Origin: Pseudoxanthomonas sp. Root65
Lineage (GTDB): Bacteria > Pseudomonadota > Gammaproteobacteria > Xanthomonadales > Xanthomonadaceae
DNA: 64,000 bases
Direction: 5' to 3'
Assembly (NCBI RefSeq): GCF_001427635.1
Contig: NZ_LMHA01000002.1
Span: 852,336 to 916,335, forward strand
Shown here: in pieces, positions 41,847-50,610 of the stretch
Layout: every line of letters begins with the position of its first letter
How positions within the stretch are numbered: position 1 is the stretch's first letter
Notes under the pieces: model-generated
The model's input: the letters and a program-made list of their open reading frames with translations, nothing else
Databases searched by the model: none
Told to the model about the DNA's origin: nothing
Position numbers and translations under genes: made by a program

Positions 41847-43331
41847 ATGTCCAGCACTGACCACACGTTGTCGATCCGGGAAAAGCTGGGCTACAGCCTG
41901 GGCGATCTGGCGGCGAACCTGATCTTCCAGACGCTGATCACCTACCTCGCGTTCTTCTATACGGACGTCTACCGGCTGCCACCGGCGACGGCGGCGACCA
42001 TCATCTTCGTGGTGGGCCTGCTCGGCGCGTTCGTGTTCACGCCGATCATCGGCATCCTCGCCGACCGCACGGCGACGAGGTGGGGCCGGTTCAGGCCGTG
42101 GATCCTGTGGACGGCGATCCCGTTCGGCGTACTGTCGCTGCTGGCCTTCAGCACGCCGGACCTCGGCGAGCGCGGCAAGGTGGTGTACGCACTGGCGACC
42201 TACACGTTGCTGGTGCTGGTCTACGCGGCCAACAACCTGCCGTACTCCGCCCTCAGTGGCGTGCTGACCGGCAGCATGGCCCAGCGCAACAGCCTGTCCG
42301 CGTACCGGTTCGTGGCGGTGATGATCGCGCAGTTCATCATCCAGGTGCTGCTGATGCCGCTGGTGCTGATCCTGGGCGACGGTGACCGCGTGCAGGGCTT
42401 CGAACGCGTGATGACGCTCTTCGCCGTGGTGGGTACGGTGTTCTTCCTGATCACCTTCGCGACCACCCGCGAACGCATCGTGCCCACGAAGGAACAGTCC
42501 GGTGGGGTGATTCAGGACCTCGCCGACCTGGTGCGCAATCGACCCTGGCAGGTGATGCTGGCGTTGACGGTGCTGGTGTTCATCAACCTGGCGTTGAAGG
42601 GCGGCACCTACATCTACTACTTCCAGTACTACATGAGCGAAGCGGCCCTTGCCGCCTTCCTCGACAACTCGGGCTTCAACGGTTTCATCGCGACCGTGAA
42701 TGCCGCGCTCACCGGCGCGGGCCTGGCCGGCTTCACCTGGCCGGAAGATCCGGCCACCTCCACCTTCAGCCTGTTCAACGGCAGCGGGATCCTCTGCATG
42801 ATCCTGGGCATCGGCATGTCGCGGCGGCTGGCCGACCGCTTCGGCAAGCGCGACGTCTTTGGCGGCGCCTTGCTGGTATCCACGCTGTTCCTGCTGGCGT
42901 TCTATGCGTTTCCGCCGACCGCGGTGGCGCTGGCGTTCGGCGCGTTCATGCTGCACGGGTTCTGCTACGGCATCACCATCCCGCTGCTGTGGGCGATGAT
43001 CGCGGACGTGGCCGACTATTCCGAGTGGAAGAACCATCGTCGCGCCACCGCCATCATTTTCTCCGCCATGTTGTGCGGTTTGAAGATCGGGCTCAGCGTC
43101 GGCGGCGCGCTGGTCGCCGGCATCCTGGCGCACTACGGCTACCAGGCCGGCGCTGCTTCGCAGTCCCCGGCCGTCGTCGACGGCATCCGCATGACCGTCA
43201 GCGTCTATTGCTCCATTCCCTTCCTGGTCGCCGTGGCGCTGCTCTTCATCTACGAAATCGACAAGCGGATGGAGACGCGCATCGAACACGACCTCGACCA
43301 GCGTCGCCGTGCCGCGGGTGCGGCCGCGTGA
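41847..43331 (+). CDS. GPH-family sugar:cation symporter, XynP-like
   Basis: A 494-residue inner-membrane protein of the glycoside-pentoside-hexuronide family. It shows the N-terminal KLGYSLGDLAANLIFQTL, GILADRTATRWGRFRPWILW after helix 2, a central KGGTYIYYFQYYM and IPLLWAMIADVADYSEWK near helix 10. These signatures match xyloside and xylobiose carriers such as XynP/XylP. It lies 63 bp after the GH3 xylosidase gene and 17 bp before a cytoplasmic GH43 gene, so it likely imports xylobiose or other short xylosides that the GH43 then cuts. Xyloside substrate is inferred from family and context. Confidence 0.92.
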   Translation: MSSTDHTLSIREKLGYSLGDLAANLIFQTLITYLAFFYTDVYRLPPATAATIIFVVGLLGAFVFTPIIGILADRTATRWGRFRPWILWTAIPFGVLSLLAFSTPDLGERGKVVYALATYTLLVLVYAANNLPYSALSGVLTGSMAQRNSLSAYRFVAVMIAQFIIQVLLMPLVLILGDGDRVQGFERVMTLFAVVGTVFFLITFATTRERIVPTKEQSGGVIQDLADLVRNRPWQVMLALTVLVFINLALKGGTYIYYFQYYMSEAALAAFLDNSGFNGFIATVNAALTGAGLAGFTWPEDPATSTFSLFNGSGILCMILGIGMSRRLADRFGKRDVFGGALLVSTLFLLAFYAFPPTAVALAFGAFMLHGFCYGITIPLLWAMIADVADYSEWKNHRRATAIIFSAMLCGLKIGLSVGGALVAGILAHYGYQAGAASQSPAVVDGIRMTVSVYCSIPFLVAVALLFIYEIDKRMETRIEHDLDQRRRAAGAAA

Positions 43332-43348
43332 CTCCTACCTCTGACACC

Positions 43349-44386
43349 ATGAACGACACTGCCATCCAAGAAGAAACCCTGCCGAGCGAAGCCGAGCTCG
43401 CACATCTGGCGGAACGGGCCATCTCCCCACCGCTGGTCACCCATATCTACACGGCCGATCCCTCGGCGCACGTGTTCGAGGGGCGGCTCTACATCTATCC
43501 CTCGCACGACATCGAGAGCGGCGGTGCCTTCGATGACGAAGGCGGTCACTTCGGCATGGAGGACTACCACGTGCTGCGGATGGACAGCCCCGGGGGCGAG
43601 GTCACCGAATGCGGCATGGCCCTGCATGTGCGCGACGTCCCCTGGGCCGACAAGCAGATGTGGGCACCGGACGCGGCCTGTCGCGAGGGTCGCTACTACC
43701 TCTATTTCCCCGCCAAGGACGGCGGCGGCCTGTTCCGCATCGGCGTGGCGGTCGCCGATCGTCCGGAAGGTCCGTTCGTCGCTGAGCCGGCACCCATCGA
43801 TGGGGCGTACTCGATCGATCCGGCCGTGTTCGAGGACGACGACGGCACGCACTACCTGTACTTCGGTGGCATCTGGGGCGGTCAGCTGCAGAAGTATCGC
43901 GACAATGCGTACGACGCGGCGCATGAAGAACCTGTGGGCGATGCGCCTGCGCTCGGGCCGCGTGTCGGCCGGCTCGACACGGGCATGACGACACTGGCCG
44001 AAGCCACGCGCGAGATCGTGATCCTGGATGAGCACGGCCAGCCGTTGCGCGCGGACGATCATGCGCGCCGCTTCTTCGAGGGGCCGTGGGTGCACAAGTA
44101 CGCCGGCCGCTACTACCTGTCGTATTCGACCGGCAACACCCATCTGCTGTGCTACGCCGTAGGCGACAGTCCCTACGGTCCGTTCACCTACGGCGGCGTG
44201 ATCCTAGAGCCCGTGGTCGGCTGGACCACGCATCACTCGATCTGCGCATTCGACGGACAGTGGTACCTGTTCTACCACGACGCGTTGTTGTCGGGCGGGG
44301 TGACGCACCTGCGATCGGTCAAGTGCACGCCGCTGCACCACGAGGCCGACGGCCGTATCCGCACCATCGATCCGTATGGCGGCTGA
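43349..44386 (+). CDS. Cytoplasmic GH43 beta-xylosidase/arabinofuranosidase
   Basis: A 345-residue GH43 enzyme without signal peptide (starts MNDTAIQEETLPSEAEL), so probably cytoplasmic. The catalytic residues appear in order: base Asp in YTADPSAHVFEG, second Asp in YSIDPAVFEDDDG, and acid Glu in RFFEGPWVHKYAG. It is a single propeller domain with no C-terminal sandwich. Following a GPH symporter by 17 bp, it is suited to hydrolyse imported xylo- or arabinoxylo-oligosaccharides. The start is ATG 43349; its stop overlaps the next gene by 11 bp. This is one of three GH43 genes here and the only one predicted inside the cell. Confidence 0.9.
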   Translation: MNDTAIQEETLPSEAELAHLAERAISPPLVTHIYTADPSAHVFEGRLYIYPSHDIESGGAFDDEGGHFGMEDYHVLRMDSPGGEVTECGMALHVRDVPWADKQMWAPDAACREGRYYLYFPAKDGGGLFRIGVAVADRPEGPFVAEPAPIDGAYSIDPAVFEDDDGTHYLYFGGIWGGQLQKYRDNAYDAAHEEPVGDAPALGPRVGRLDTGMTTLAEATREIVILDEHGQPLRADDHARRFFEGPWVHKYAGRYYLSYSTGNTHLLCYAVGDSPYGPFTYGGVILEPVVGWTTHHSICAFDGQWYLFYHDALLSGGVTHLRSVKCTPLHHEADGRIRTIDPYGG

Positions 44387-45221
44387 GCTGCTGTCGCCGC
44401 GCGACGATGCCCTGGCGCCGATGCCGCCGGGCTCGTTGCATTGGTTGCGCGCAGGGCGGCTGGAGGTCTCGCTGGCGCCGGAGGCCGGCGGCCGCATCGC
44501 GCAGATCCGCTACGACGGCATGGACTGGCTCATTGGACCGGACGACGGCGTGCCCGCGACCATCGCCTGGGGGTGCTATCCGATGGTGCCCTGGGCCGGG
44601 CGCGTACGCGGTGGCCATTTCGACTTCGACGGCCGCCCCCATGCGTTGCCGGTGAACTTCGGTGGGCACGCAATCCATGGTGTCGGCTTCTCGCGGCCGT
44701 GGCGGATCGCTACGCTCGACGCCGATAGCGCCACGCTGTCGCTTGCGCTTCCGCGCGATGCCTACTGGCCTTTCGGTGGCACCGCGACGCAATCGGTACG
44801 CCTGCTGGGCGATCGCCTGCATCTCGAGCTCGCCGTGCAGGCGGGCGATCAGGCGATGCCCGTGGTGCTGGGCTGGCATCCCTGGTTCCGCAAACCCGAG
44901 CGGCTGGAATTCACGCCCACGGCGATGTATCCGCGCGACGGCGAGGGTATCGCCACGCTGCCGTGCGTGGCGCCCGTATCCGGCCCGTGGGACGACTGCT
45001 TCATTGCCGGGGGCGAGATTGCGCTCACGCGCGCAGGCCAGCGTCTTCGCCTCATGGCCGACACCGATCATTGGGTTGTCTACGACGCCGCCGCGCATGC
45101 GACGTGCGTCGAGCCACAGACCGGCCCGCCCGATGCCTTCACGCTCGCCCCGCGCGTGCTGCATCCGGGGCAACACAAGCGACTTTCCTTCGGGCTTGCG
45201 TGGCACACGGTCGACGAATGA
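44376..45221 (+). CDS. Aldose 1-epimerase (mutarotase)
   Basis: The 281-residue protein is a galactose-mutarotase-fold enzyme that interconverts alpha and beta anomers of aldoses. Motifs include GGRIAQIRYDGMDWL, the conserved GGHAIHGVGFSRPW with the catalytic-region His, LGWHPWFRKP, and a C-terminal EPQTGPPDAFTL with the catalytic Glu. There is no signal peptide. It overlaps the end of the cytoplasmic GH43 gene by 11 bp and probably supplies the anomer of xylose (or arabinose) used by the isomerase. Family is sure; preferred sugar is inferred. Confidence 0.9.
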   Translation: MAAELLSPRDDALAPMPPGSLHWLRAGRLEVSLAPEAGGRIAQIRYDGMDWLIGPDDGVPATIAWGCYPMVPWAGRVRGGHFDFDGRPHALPVNFGGHAIHGVGFSRPWRIATLDADSATLSLALPRDAYWPFGGTATQSVRLLGDRLHLELAVQAGDQAMPVVLGWHPWFRKPERLEFTPTAMYPRDGEGIATLPCVAPVSGPWDDCFIAGGEIALTRAGQRLRLMADTDHWVVYDAAAHATCVEPQTGPPDAFTLAPRVLHPGQHKRLSFGLAWHTVDE

Positions 45222-45270
45222 CAGCGCAGGGCAGGGCGGATCCCACGCTGCCTGCCCCAGACATTGGAGA

Positions 45271-46254
45271 ATGACGATGCGCCCGAGTCGCGGTTACCCG
45301 AACACGTTGTTCTGCGTCGCGCTCATGGCGATGGCATCGCTGAGTGCCCCACCGGCCCGTGCACAGGACGATGCGATGAGCGCCATCGCCACGCCGGACC
45401 AGCCCACGGCGATCGTGCTCGGCACGGGGCCGTTGCCGGCGGCGCGGCATGCCGAGGCCTGGCATCGCCAGTACGGCAGCGTGTTCGCGCGCAACGTCAG
45501 CGTGGCCACGCTCACGCCGTTCCTGCCCGATCCCGCCCAGGCGACCGGCACGGCGGTGATCGTCGCGCCGGGCGGCGGCTTCCGCTCGCTTTCCATGCAG
45601 AACGAAGGCTGGGACGTCGCGCGCGCGTTGGCCGACCGTGGCGTCGCTGCGTTTGTGCTGAAGTACCGTTTGGACCCGACGCCGGAAGACCTCGAGGGCT
45701 TTGCTCGTTCGATGCGCGACATGCTGTCCGGCCCGGTGCCACCGCACAGGATCGATCCCGCGGCATCGATCGCCCGGCTCGGCCCGCAGATCGCCGACGC
45801 ACGCGCCGCGTTCGCGCTCGTGCGTTCCCGCGCGGACGCGTGGGGCGTGGATCCGCAGCGCATCGGCATGGTGGGCTTTTCTGCGGGCGCGATGCTGACG
45901 CTGGCCACGACGCTCGCAGGCGAAGACGCCAAACCGGCTTTCATCGGCAACATCTACGGCCCGCTGGCACCGCTGGACGTACCGGCGGATGCGCCGCCCC
46001 TGTTCGTGGCGATCGCCGCCGACGATGGCCTGTTCGCCGATGGCGGATTCGGCCTGGTCGAACGCTGGCGTGCGGCGCGCCGCCCGGTCGAGTTCCATCT
46101 GTACGAACAGGGCGGGCATGGCTTCGGCATGTACGCGAAGCCGACGACGAGTACCGGCTGGTTCGACGCCTTCGCGAGCTGGATGAAGATGCACGGCTGG
46201 CTTGAACGGGTAGGGGAGGAGCAACGCGCCAGCATTGAGGAGAAAGCACCATGA
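45271..46254 (+). CDS. Exported alpha/beta-hydrolase, probable xylan (acetyl/feruloyl) esterase
   Basis: The 327-residue product has a signal peptide (ends near PARAQ) and an alpha/beta-hydrolase fold: oxyanion motif VAPGGGFRSLS, nucleophile Ser in GFSAGAML, acid Asp in IAADDGLFA and His in GGHGFGMY. It resembles bacterial BD-FAE and Axe-type esterases that deacetylate or de-feruloylate xylan. ATG 45271 (or 45277) has GGAGA 3-4 bases upstream. Its stop overlaps the secreted GH43 gene by ATGA, so it likely acts with it in the periplasm. It is the second esterase of the locus, from a different fold than the SGNH enzyme at 35348. Confidence 0.87.
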   Translation: MTMRPSRGYPNTLFCVALMAMASLSAPPARAQDDAMSAIATPDQPTAIVLGTGPLPAARHAEAWHRQYGSVFARNVSVATLTPFLPDPAQATGTAVIVAPGGGFRSLSMQNEGWDVARALADRGVAAFVLKYRLDPTPEDLEGFARSMRDMLSGPVPPHRIDPAASIARLGPQIADARAAFALVRSRADAWGVDPQRIGMVGFSAGAMLTLATTLAGEDAKPAFIGNIYGPLAPLDVPADAPPLFVAIAADDGLFADGGFGLVERWRAARRPVEFHLYEQGGHGFGMYAKPTTSTGWFDAFASWMKMHGWLERVGEEQRASIEEKAP

Positions 46255-47267
46255 AATCGCATCGCACCGTATTCGACCGACTTCTTGTCGCGTGGCTGGC
46301 CCTGATCTGGGCAAGCGCCGCCGCCGGGCAGGCGCTTGCTCCGCCCACGCCACGGTCGAACCCGCTGATCCGCGACAAGTTCACCGCCGATCCGGCGCCG
46401 CTGGTGGTCGGTGATCGTCTGTATCTCTATGTCGGGCATGACCAGGCGCAGCGCGACGAGATGTTCAACATGCGGGAATGGCTGGTCTATTCGACCACCG
46501 ACATGGCGACCTGGGTCGACCACGGGCCGATCATGAAGGTGGCGGATTTCGCCTGGGCCAAGGCCGATGCCTGGGCCTCGCAAGCCATCGAGAAGGACGG
46601 GAAGTTCTGGTTCTACGCCGCGGTCGAGCACGACGGCACGCAGCCGGGCAAGGCCATCGCGGTTGCCGTGTCGGACAGCCCGACCGGTCCATTCGTCGAT
46701 GCGAAGGGTTCCGCACTCATCACCAACGCGATGACGCCGAAGGGTACGCACAGCTGGGAGGACATCGATCCCACCGTGTTCACCGACGACGATGGCACCC
46801 CGTGGATCGCCTGGGGCAACCGGCAGTGCTACATCGCCCGGCTCAAGCCCAACATGATCGAGATCGACGGTCCGATCACCGAGATCACGCCGCCGCATTT
46901 CGAAGAAGGTCCGTGGCTCCACAAACGCGGCGATCTCTATTACCTGACCTACGCCTCGCTCGACCGGGCGACCCACCGCGACGAGAAGGTGTCCTATGCG
47001 ACGGCCACCTCGCTGCAGGGACCGTGGACGTACCGCGGCGAACTGACCGGGTCGGGCAAGTACAGCTTCACCATCCATCCCGGCATCGCCGAGTTCAAGG
47101 GACGCTGGTACCTGTTCCTGCACAACGCCGCGCTCGCGATCGGCGACCAGCACGGCGCCATCGGCCGGCGCGCGGTCACGGTCGAGCACCTGCAGTACAA
47201 CGCCGATGGCAGCATGAGGCCGGTGGTGCAGTCGGAGGCCGGCATCTCCGTTCCGCCTCCGCGGTAG
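46251..47267 (+). CDS. Secreted single-domain GH43 glycosidase
   Basis: A 338-residue exported GH43 enzyme. The signal peptide runs to about AAAGQ. The base Asp is in DKFTADPAPLVVG, the second Asp in EDIDPTVFTDDDG and the acid Glu in PHFEEGPWLHKRG. The C-terminal sandwich of the GH43 at 37336 is missing. In sequence it is nearer to arabinoxylan arabinofuranosidases than to xylosidases. It overlaps the esterase gene by ATGA and is the last gene of the xylan operon. After it come 224 bp with nothing recognised. The substrate is inferred. Confidence 0.88.
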   Translation: MKSHRTVFDRLLVAWLALIWASAAAGQALAPPTPRSNPLIRDKFTADPAPLVVGDRLYLYVGHDQAQRDEMFNMREWLVYSTTDMATWVDHGPIMKVADFAWAKADAWASQAIEKDGKFWFYAAVEHDGTQPGKAIAVAVSDSPTGPFVDAKGSALITNAMTPKGTHSWEDIDPTVFTDDDGTPWIAWGNRQCYIARLKPNMIEIDGPITEITPPHFEEGPWLHKRGDLYYLTYASLDRATHRDEKVSYATATSLQGPWTYRGELTGSGKYSFTIHPGIAEFKGRWYLFLHNAALAIGDQHGAIGRRAVTVEHLQYNADGSMRPVVQSEAGISVPPPR

Positions 47268-47491
47268 CGGCGCCGTCGCGCGACGAGGGACAAGCGCGAA
47301 CGCGCGGCATCTACGATCCCGCGAAGGTAGCTGCGTGCGCACGCGCGGGTTATGCGCCCTGGGTCACAGTGAGGCGTAACGAACCTCTGCGACCATACGG
47401 CTTGCAGTCTTCGGATGGCACGCCTTCGCTTGGGGAATGAAGCGGAAGCGTCGCCGGCGTTCCCCACGCGTCCCCACGGAGTCGGTCCCCG
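47268..47491. other. Intergenic gap after the xylan operon
   Basis: GC-rich sequence with small palindromes (for example GCGTGCGCACGC near 47333). No T-run terminator, operator or coding signal was recognised. Confidence 0.4.
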
Positions 47492-50323
47492 ATGTATCCC
47501 CTTGCCCATGAACGCGGCCGCCGCGTGCCGGTGGTGTTCGTCCTGCTGTCCGCCCTGTCGCTGTCCGCCTGCACCGCGCAGACCGACGAGGCACGCGATG
47601 CACCTTTCTGGAGCAGTACGCGGCCGACCAGTGCCTCGCCCGCGCTGCCCCACCTGTCCATGGGCAATGGCGCCACGGCGGCCGCAGCGGAGGCGCAGGT
47701 CGCGCCACCCCAGAACATCAACGTGGACCCGGTGCCTTCCGGTCGCTACCGCATCGCCAGCGCATCGAGTGGGCTGTGCATCGAGATCCGCGAGGGCAGC
47801 TCGGCCAACGGCACCCCGCTGGTGCAATCGGCCTGCGACGCCACGCTGCACCGTCAGTTCTTCGACATCGCCGAGACCACCACCGGCCAGTACCGCCTGC
47901 GCAACCTGGCCACGCAGAAGTCGGCCGACATCCCCGCAGGCTCCGGTGCCGATCACGTGATCGTGCAGCAGTGGGACGACAACGGCAGCGGCGCGCAACG
48001 TTTCCGCCTGCAGAGGGTCGACACCAGCGACCGCTACCGCATCGTCAACGTCAACAGCGGCAAGTGCCTGGGTATCGTGGGTGCATCGACGACGGCCGGT
48101 GCCAGCGTCGAGCAGGTCACGTGCGCCACGGTCGCCGCGCAGCAGTTCCGCCTGGGCGCGGGCGAGCCGCAAGCGGTGCGGCAGAACGGGTCGCAGCCGC
48201 TGATCCCGCCACCGCCGCCGGTGCCGCCGTCGGCCACCTACCAGCCCTTGCTGTGGCCGGACGATGCCGCGCCCATCCACTACACGCAGGACGACGGCAC
48301 GCTGGTCACGCATGTCGGCGGCCGCGTACGCGACCGGCATGCGCGCGAGCCCATCGTTGACGACAGTTACCAGGTGTTCCCGCCGCACTATTTCGAACGG
48401 CGCACGCACGAGATCGTCATCCACGACGACGCCGTGCCCGGCACCTCCGGCGAGCAGCGCATCCTGACGGTCGTGGTGAAGCCGCAGCATTACTGGTACG
48501 GCACCAACTTCCGCCATGGCTACATCGGTCGGCGCAGCGAGGATCCGCTCGAGCCCACTTCCGTGGCGCTGTATGCGGACAACGGCGGCATGAAGGTGCT
48601 GCCCGGTGGCGTGGTGGCGCAGACCCCCATCGCCAACTACGCGCAGTTCGGCCAGGACCCCAACAGCAACTACACGCCACCGGCCGGCACGCCCGGCAAT
48701 GCGTTCGTGCTGGTGAAGGAGATCCGCACGGCCGCCAACGAGTCCCATCGGCCGATGCGCAAGGGCGACCTGGTGGAGTTCGAGCTGGGCATTTTCCTGG
48801 CGGGCAACCCGGACGTGATCGGCCGCTTCAACTACTACGCGGAGGCGCTGGTCTACCGCGCCGGCTCGCACGGCATCGTGTCGTGGTTCCGCGGCCCCGG
48901 CTACGGCGTGCAACGCCCGCTGGATTCGCTGCCCATGCCGGGCGAGGCGCTCAGCGCCGGTCCGTGGATGACCCTGCATGAGGACACGTCCAGCGAACCG
49001 TTCCGCATGCTGCAGCAGGCCTCGCACAACATCGCCGGCTACAACATGCAGCCGTGGGCGGAAGGGCGCCGGCTGATCCACACCTCGTTCGCCAGCGGTC
49101 GCCATTCCGAGGAGAGCAACACCGTCTTCACCGCGCATGCGGGCAAGACCGCGCCGCGCTTCTCGCAGACGCGCTGCGTGGACTGCCATGCCGGCAACGG
49201 CCGCAGTTCGCCCGTGGTCGGTGCGCCGCTGAACCGGCTGGGCGTCTTCGTCGGCGTCGCCGGGGCAGGGGGGCAGGCGGCGGACGCGCGCTTCGGGCTA
49301 CGCCTGCAGCAGGGCACCTATCGCGAGGCCGGCGCCAACATCGACGGGCGCGAAGCCGAACTCGTGCTCACCGGTTACACCGAGCTTCCGGGGCGCTATG
49401 CCGACGGCACGGGCTATGTGCTGCGCCGGCCGAACTACGCGCTGCGCGATCGCGCCGGCCAACCGCTGGCGCTGCCGACGGCGCTGTCGGTGCGCGTGGC
49501 GCCGTCGCTGATCGGCCTGGGTCTGCTGGAGGCGGTGCCTGAGCAGCAACTGGAGCGTCTGGCGCTCGCGCAGCGCGGTGATCCGGACGGCGTGGCCGGG
49601 CGGCTGCAGATCGTCGCCGATCCGCGCGATGCCGGTGTCAGCCGCGTGGGCCGCTTCGGCTGGAAGGCCGCCGCCGCCACGCTGGAACAGCAGGCGTCGC
49701 TGGCGTTCAACACCGACATGGGCGTGACCTCGCCGCAGATGCCGTCACTGGAATGCGCACGCGGCAGCCAGGGCACGGCCTGCGCGCAGGTCGATACCGG
49801 CAGCGCCAAGCTGACCGCGTCCGACATCCACCAGACCACGCTCTACCTCAGTCTGCTCGGCGTGCCGCCGCGGCGCGACTTCGACAATCCGCTGGAACAG
49901 GACACGCAGGCGCGGGCGCGTCAACTGCGCGTCAAGCGCGGCGCGCAACTGTTCGAGGCGGCGCGCTGCAGCACCTGCCACACACCGGCATTGCAGACCG
50001 GGCACCATCGCTTTGCGGAACTGCGCTACCAGACCATCCGTCCGTACAGCGATCTGCTGCTGCACGACATGGGTCCGGACCTGGCCGACACCTACATCGA
50101 AGGCCGCGCCACCGCACGCGAGTGGCGCACGCCGCCCCTGTGGGGCCTGGGCCTGGCCTCCGCGATCGACCCCAACGTCCGCTACCTGCACGACGGCCGC
50201 GCCGCCACGCTGGAAGAAGCCGTGCTGTGGCACGGAGGGCAGGGCACCGCCGCCAAGCAGCGGTTCGAGGCGATGAGCGCGGAGGACCGGCGGGCGCTGG
50301 TGGATTTCCTCAGGTCGCTTTGA
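47492..50323 (+). CDS. Lipoprotein fusing a ricin-B (CBM13) lectin domain to a di-haem oxidoreductase
   Basis: The 943-residue protein has a lipoprotein signal with lipobox LSLSAC. Residues about 80-215 form a ricin-B/CBM13 trefoil (repeat-like GRYRIASASSGLCIE, QYRLRNLATQKSAD, RYRIVNVNSGKCLGI, with QQWDDNG). A Pro-rich linker (PPPPPVPP) follows. The rest belongs to the di-haem oxidoreductase family (DHOR, PF06537-type), with CVDCHAG (haem 1, Cys562-His566) and CSTCHTP (haem 2, Cys826-His830) and a peroxidase-like RYLHDGRAATLEEAVLWHGG near the end. It sits at the edge of the xylan locus. A surface sugar-binding redox enzyme is inferred; activity is unknown. Confidence 0.87.
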   Translation: MYPLAHERGRRVPVVFVLLSALSLSACTAQTDEARDAPFWSSTRPTSASPALPHLSMGNGATAAAAEAQVAPPQNINVDPVPSGRYRIASASSGLCIEIREGSSANGTPLVQSACDATLHRQFFDIAETTTGQYRLRNLATQKSADIPAGSGADHVIVQQWDDNGSGAQRFRLQRVDTSDRYRIVNVNSGKCLGIVGASTTAGASVEQVTCATVAAQQFRLGAGEPQAVRQNGSQPLIPPPPPVPPSATYQPLLWPDDAAPIHYTQDDGTLVTHVGGRVRDRHAREPIVDDSYQVFPPHYFERRTHEIVIHDDAVPGTSGEQRILTVVVKPQHYWYGTNFRHGYIGRRSEDPLEPTSVALYADNGGMKVLPGGVVAQTPIANYAQFGQDPNSNYTPPAGTPGNAFVLVKEIRTAANESHRPMRKGDLVEFELGIFLAGNPDVIGRFNYYAEALVYRAGSHGIVSWFRGPGYGVQRPLDSLPMPGEALSAGPWMTLHEDTSSEPFRMLQQASHNIAGYNMQPWAEGRRLIHTSFASGRHSEESNTVFTAHAGKTAPRFSQTRCVDCHAGNGRSSPVVGAPLNRLGVFVGVAGAGGQAADARFGLRLQQGTYREAGANIDGREAELVLTGYTELPGRYADGTGYVLRRPNYALRDRAGQPLALPTALSVRVAPSLIGLGLLEAVPEQQLERLALAQRGDPDGVAGRLQIVADPRDAGVSRVGRFGWKAAAATLEQQASLAFNTDMGVTSPQMPSLECARGSQGTACAQVDTGSAKLTASDIHQTTLYLSLLGVPPRRDFDNPLEQDTQARARQLRVKRGAQLFEAARCSTCHTPALQTGHHRFAELRYQTIRPYSDLLLHDMGPDLADTYIEGRATAREWRTPPLWGLGLASAIDPNVRYLHDGRAATLEEAVLWHGGQGTAAKQRFEAMSAEDRRALVDFLRSL

Positions 50324-50610
50324 GGCCTGCGGGTGCGGGACGGCACCAGACGTCCTTAAAGCTATCTCCCTACCGCAAGAGCGATGTGCGTCTGGCGCCG
50401 TATCGACGCTGGCATTCACGGGCAGCGCTCCTGCGGTGACGTTCCGCAGAGAGCACGCCTGTTGGGCAGTGACAAGGCACAACCACCGCATGTGTTCCGA
50501 GGCTGCCACACAGGATCTCCGGCTCGGATAAACTGCAGTCAAGTTAGGGTCCGCTTCGCGACTCTCTCCATGACGCTCACTACATGCCGTTCCTGCCTGG
50601 GAACACTTCG
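50324..50610. other. Intergenic region upstream of the hybrid histidine kinase
   Basis: No gene was recognised in these 287 bp. The sequence is less GC-rich than the flanks and should hold the kinase promoter. The region 50570-50610 contains the alternative ATG at 50584, without a ribosome site. Confidence 0.4.

Noticed and set aside
39219..43289. 1356-codon minus-strand ORF opposite the GH3 and GPH genes
   Set aside because: Very His/Arg/Gln-rich, no conserved motif; antisense shadow of two clear family members.
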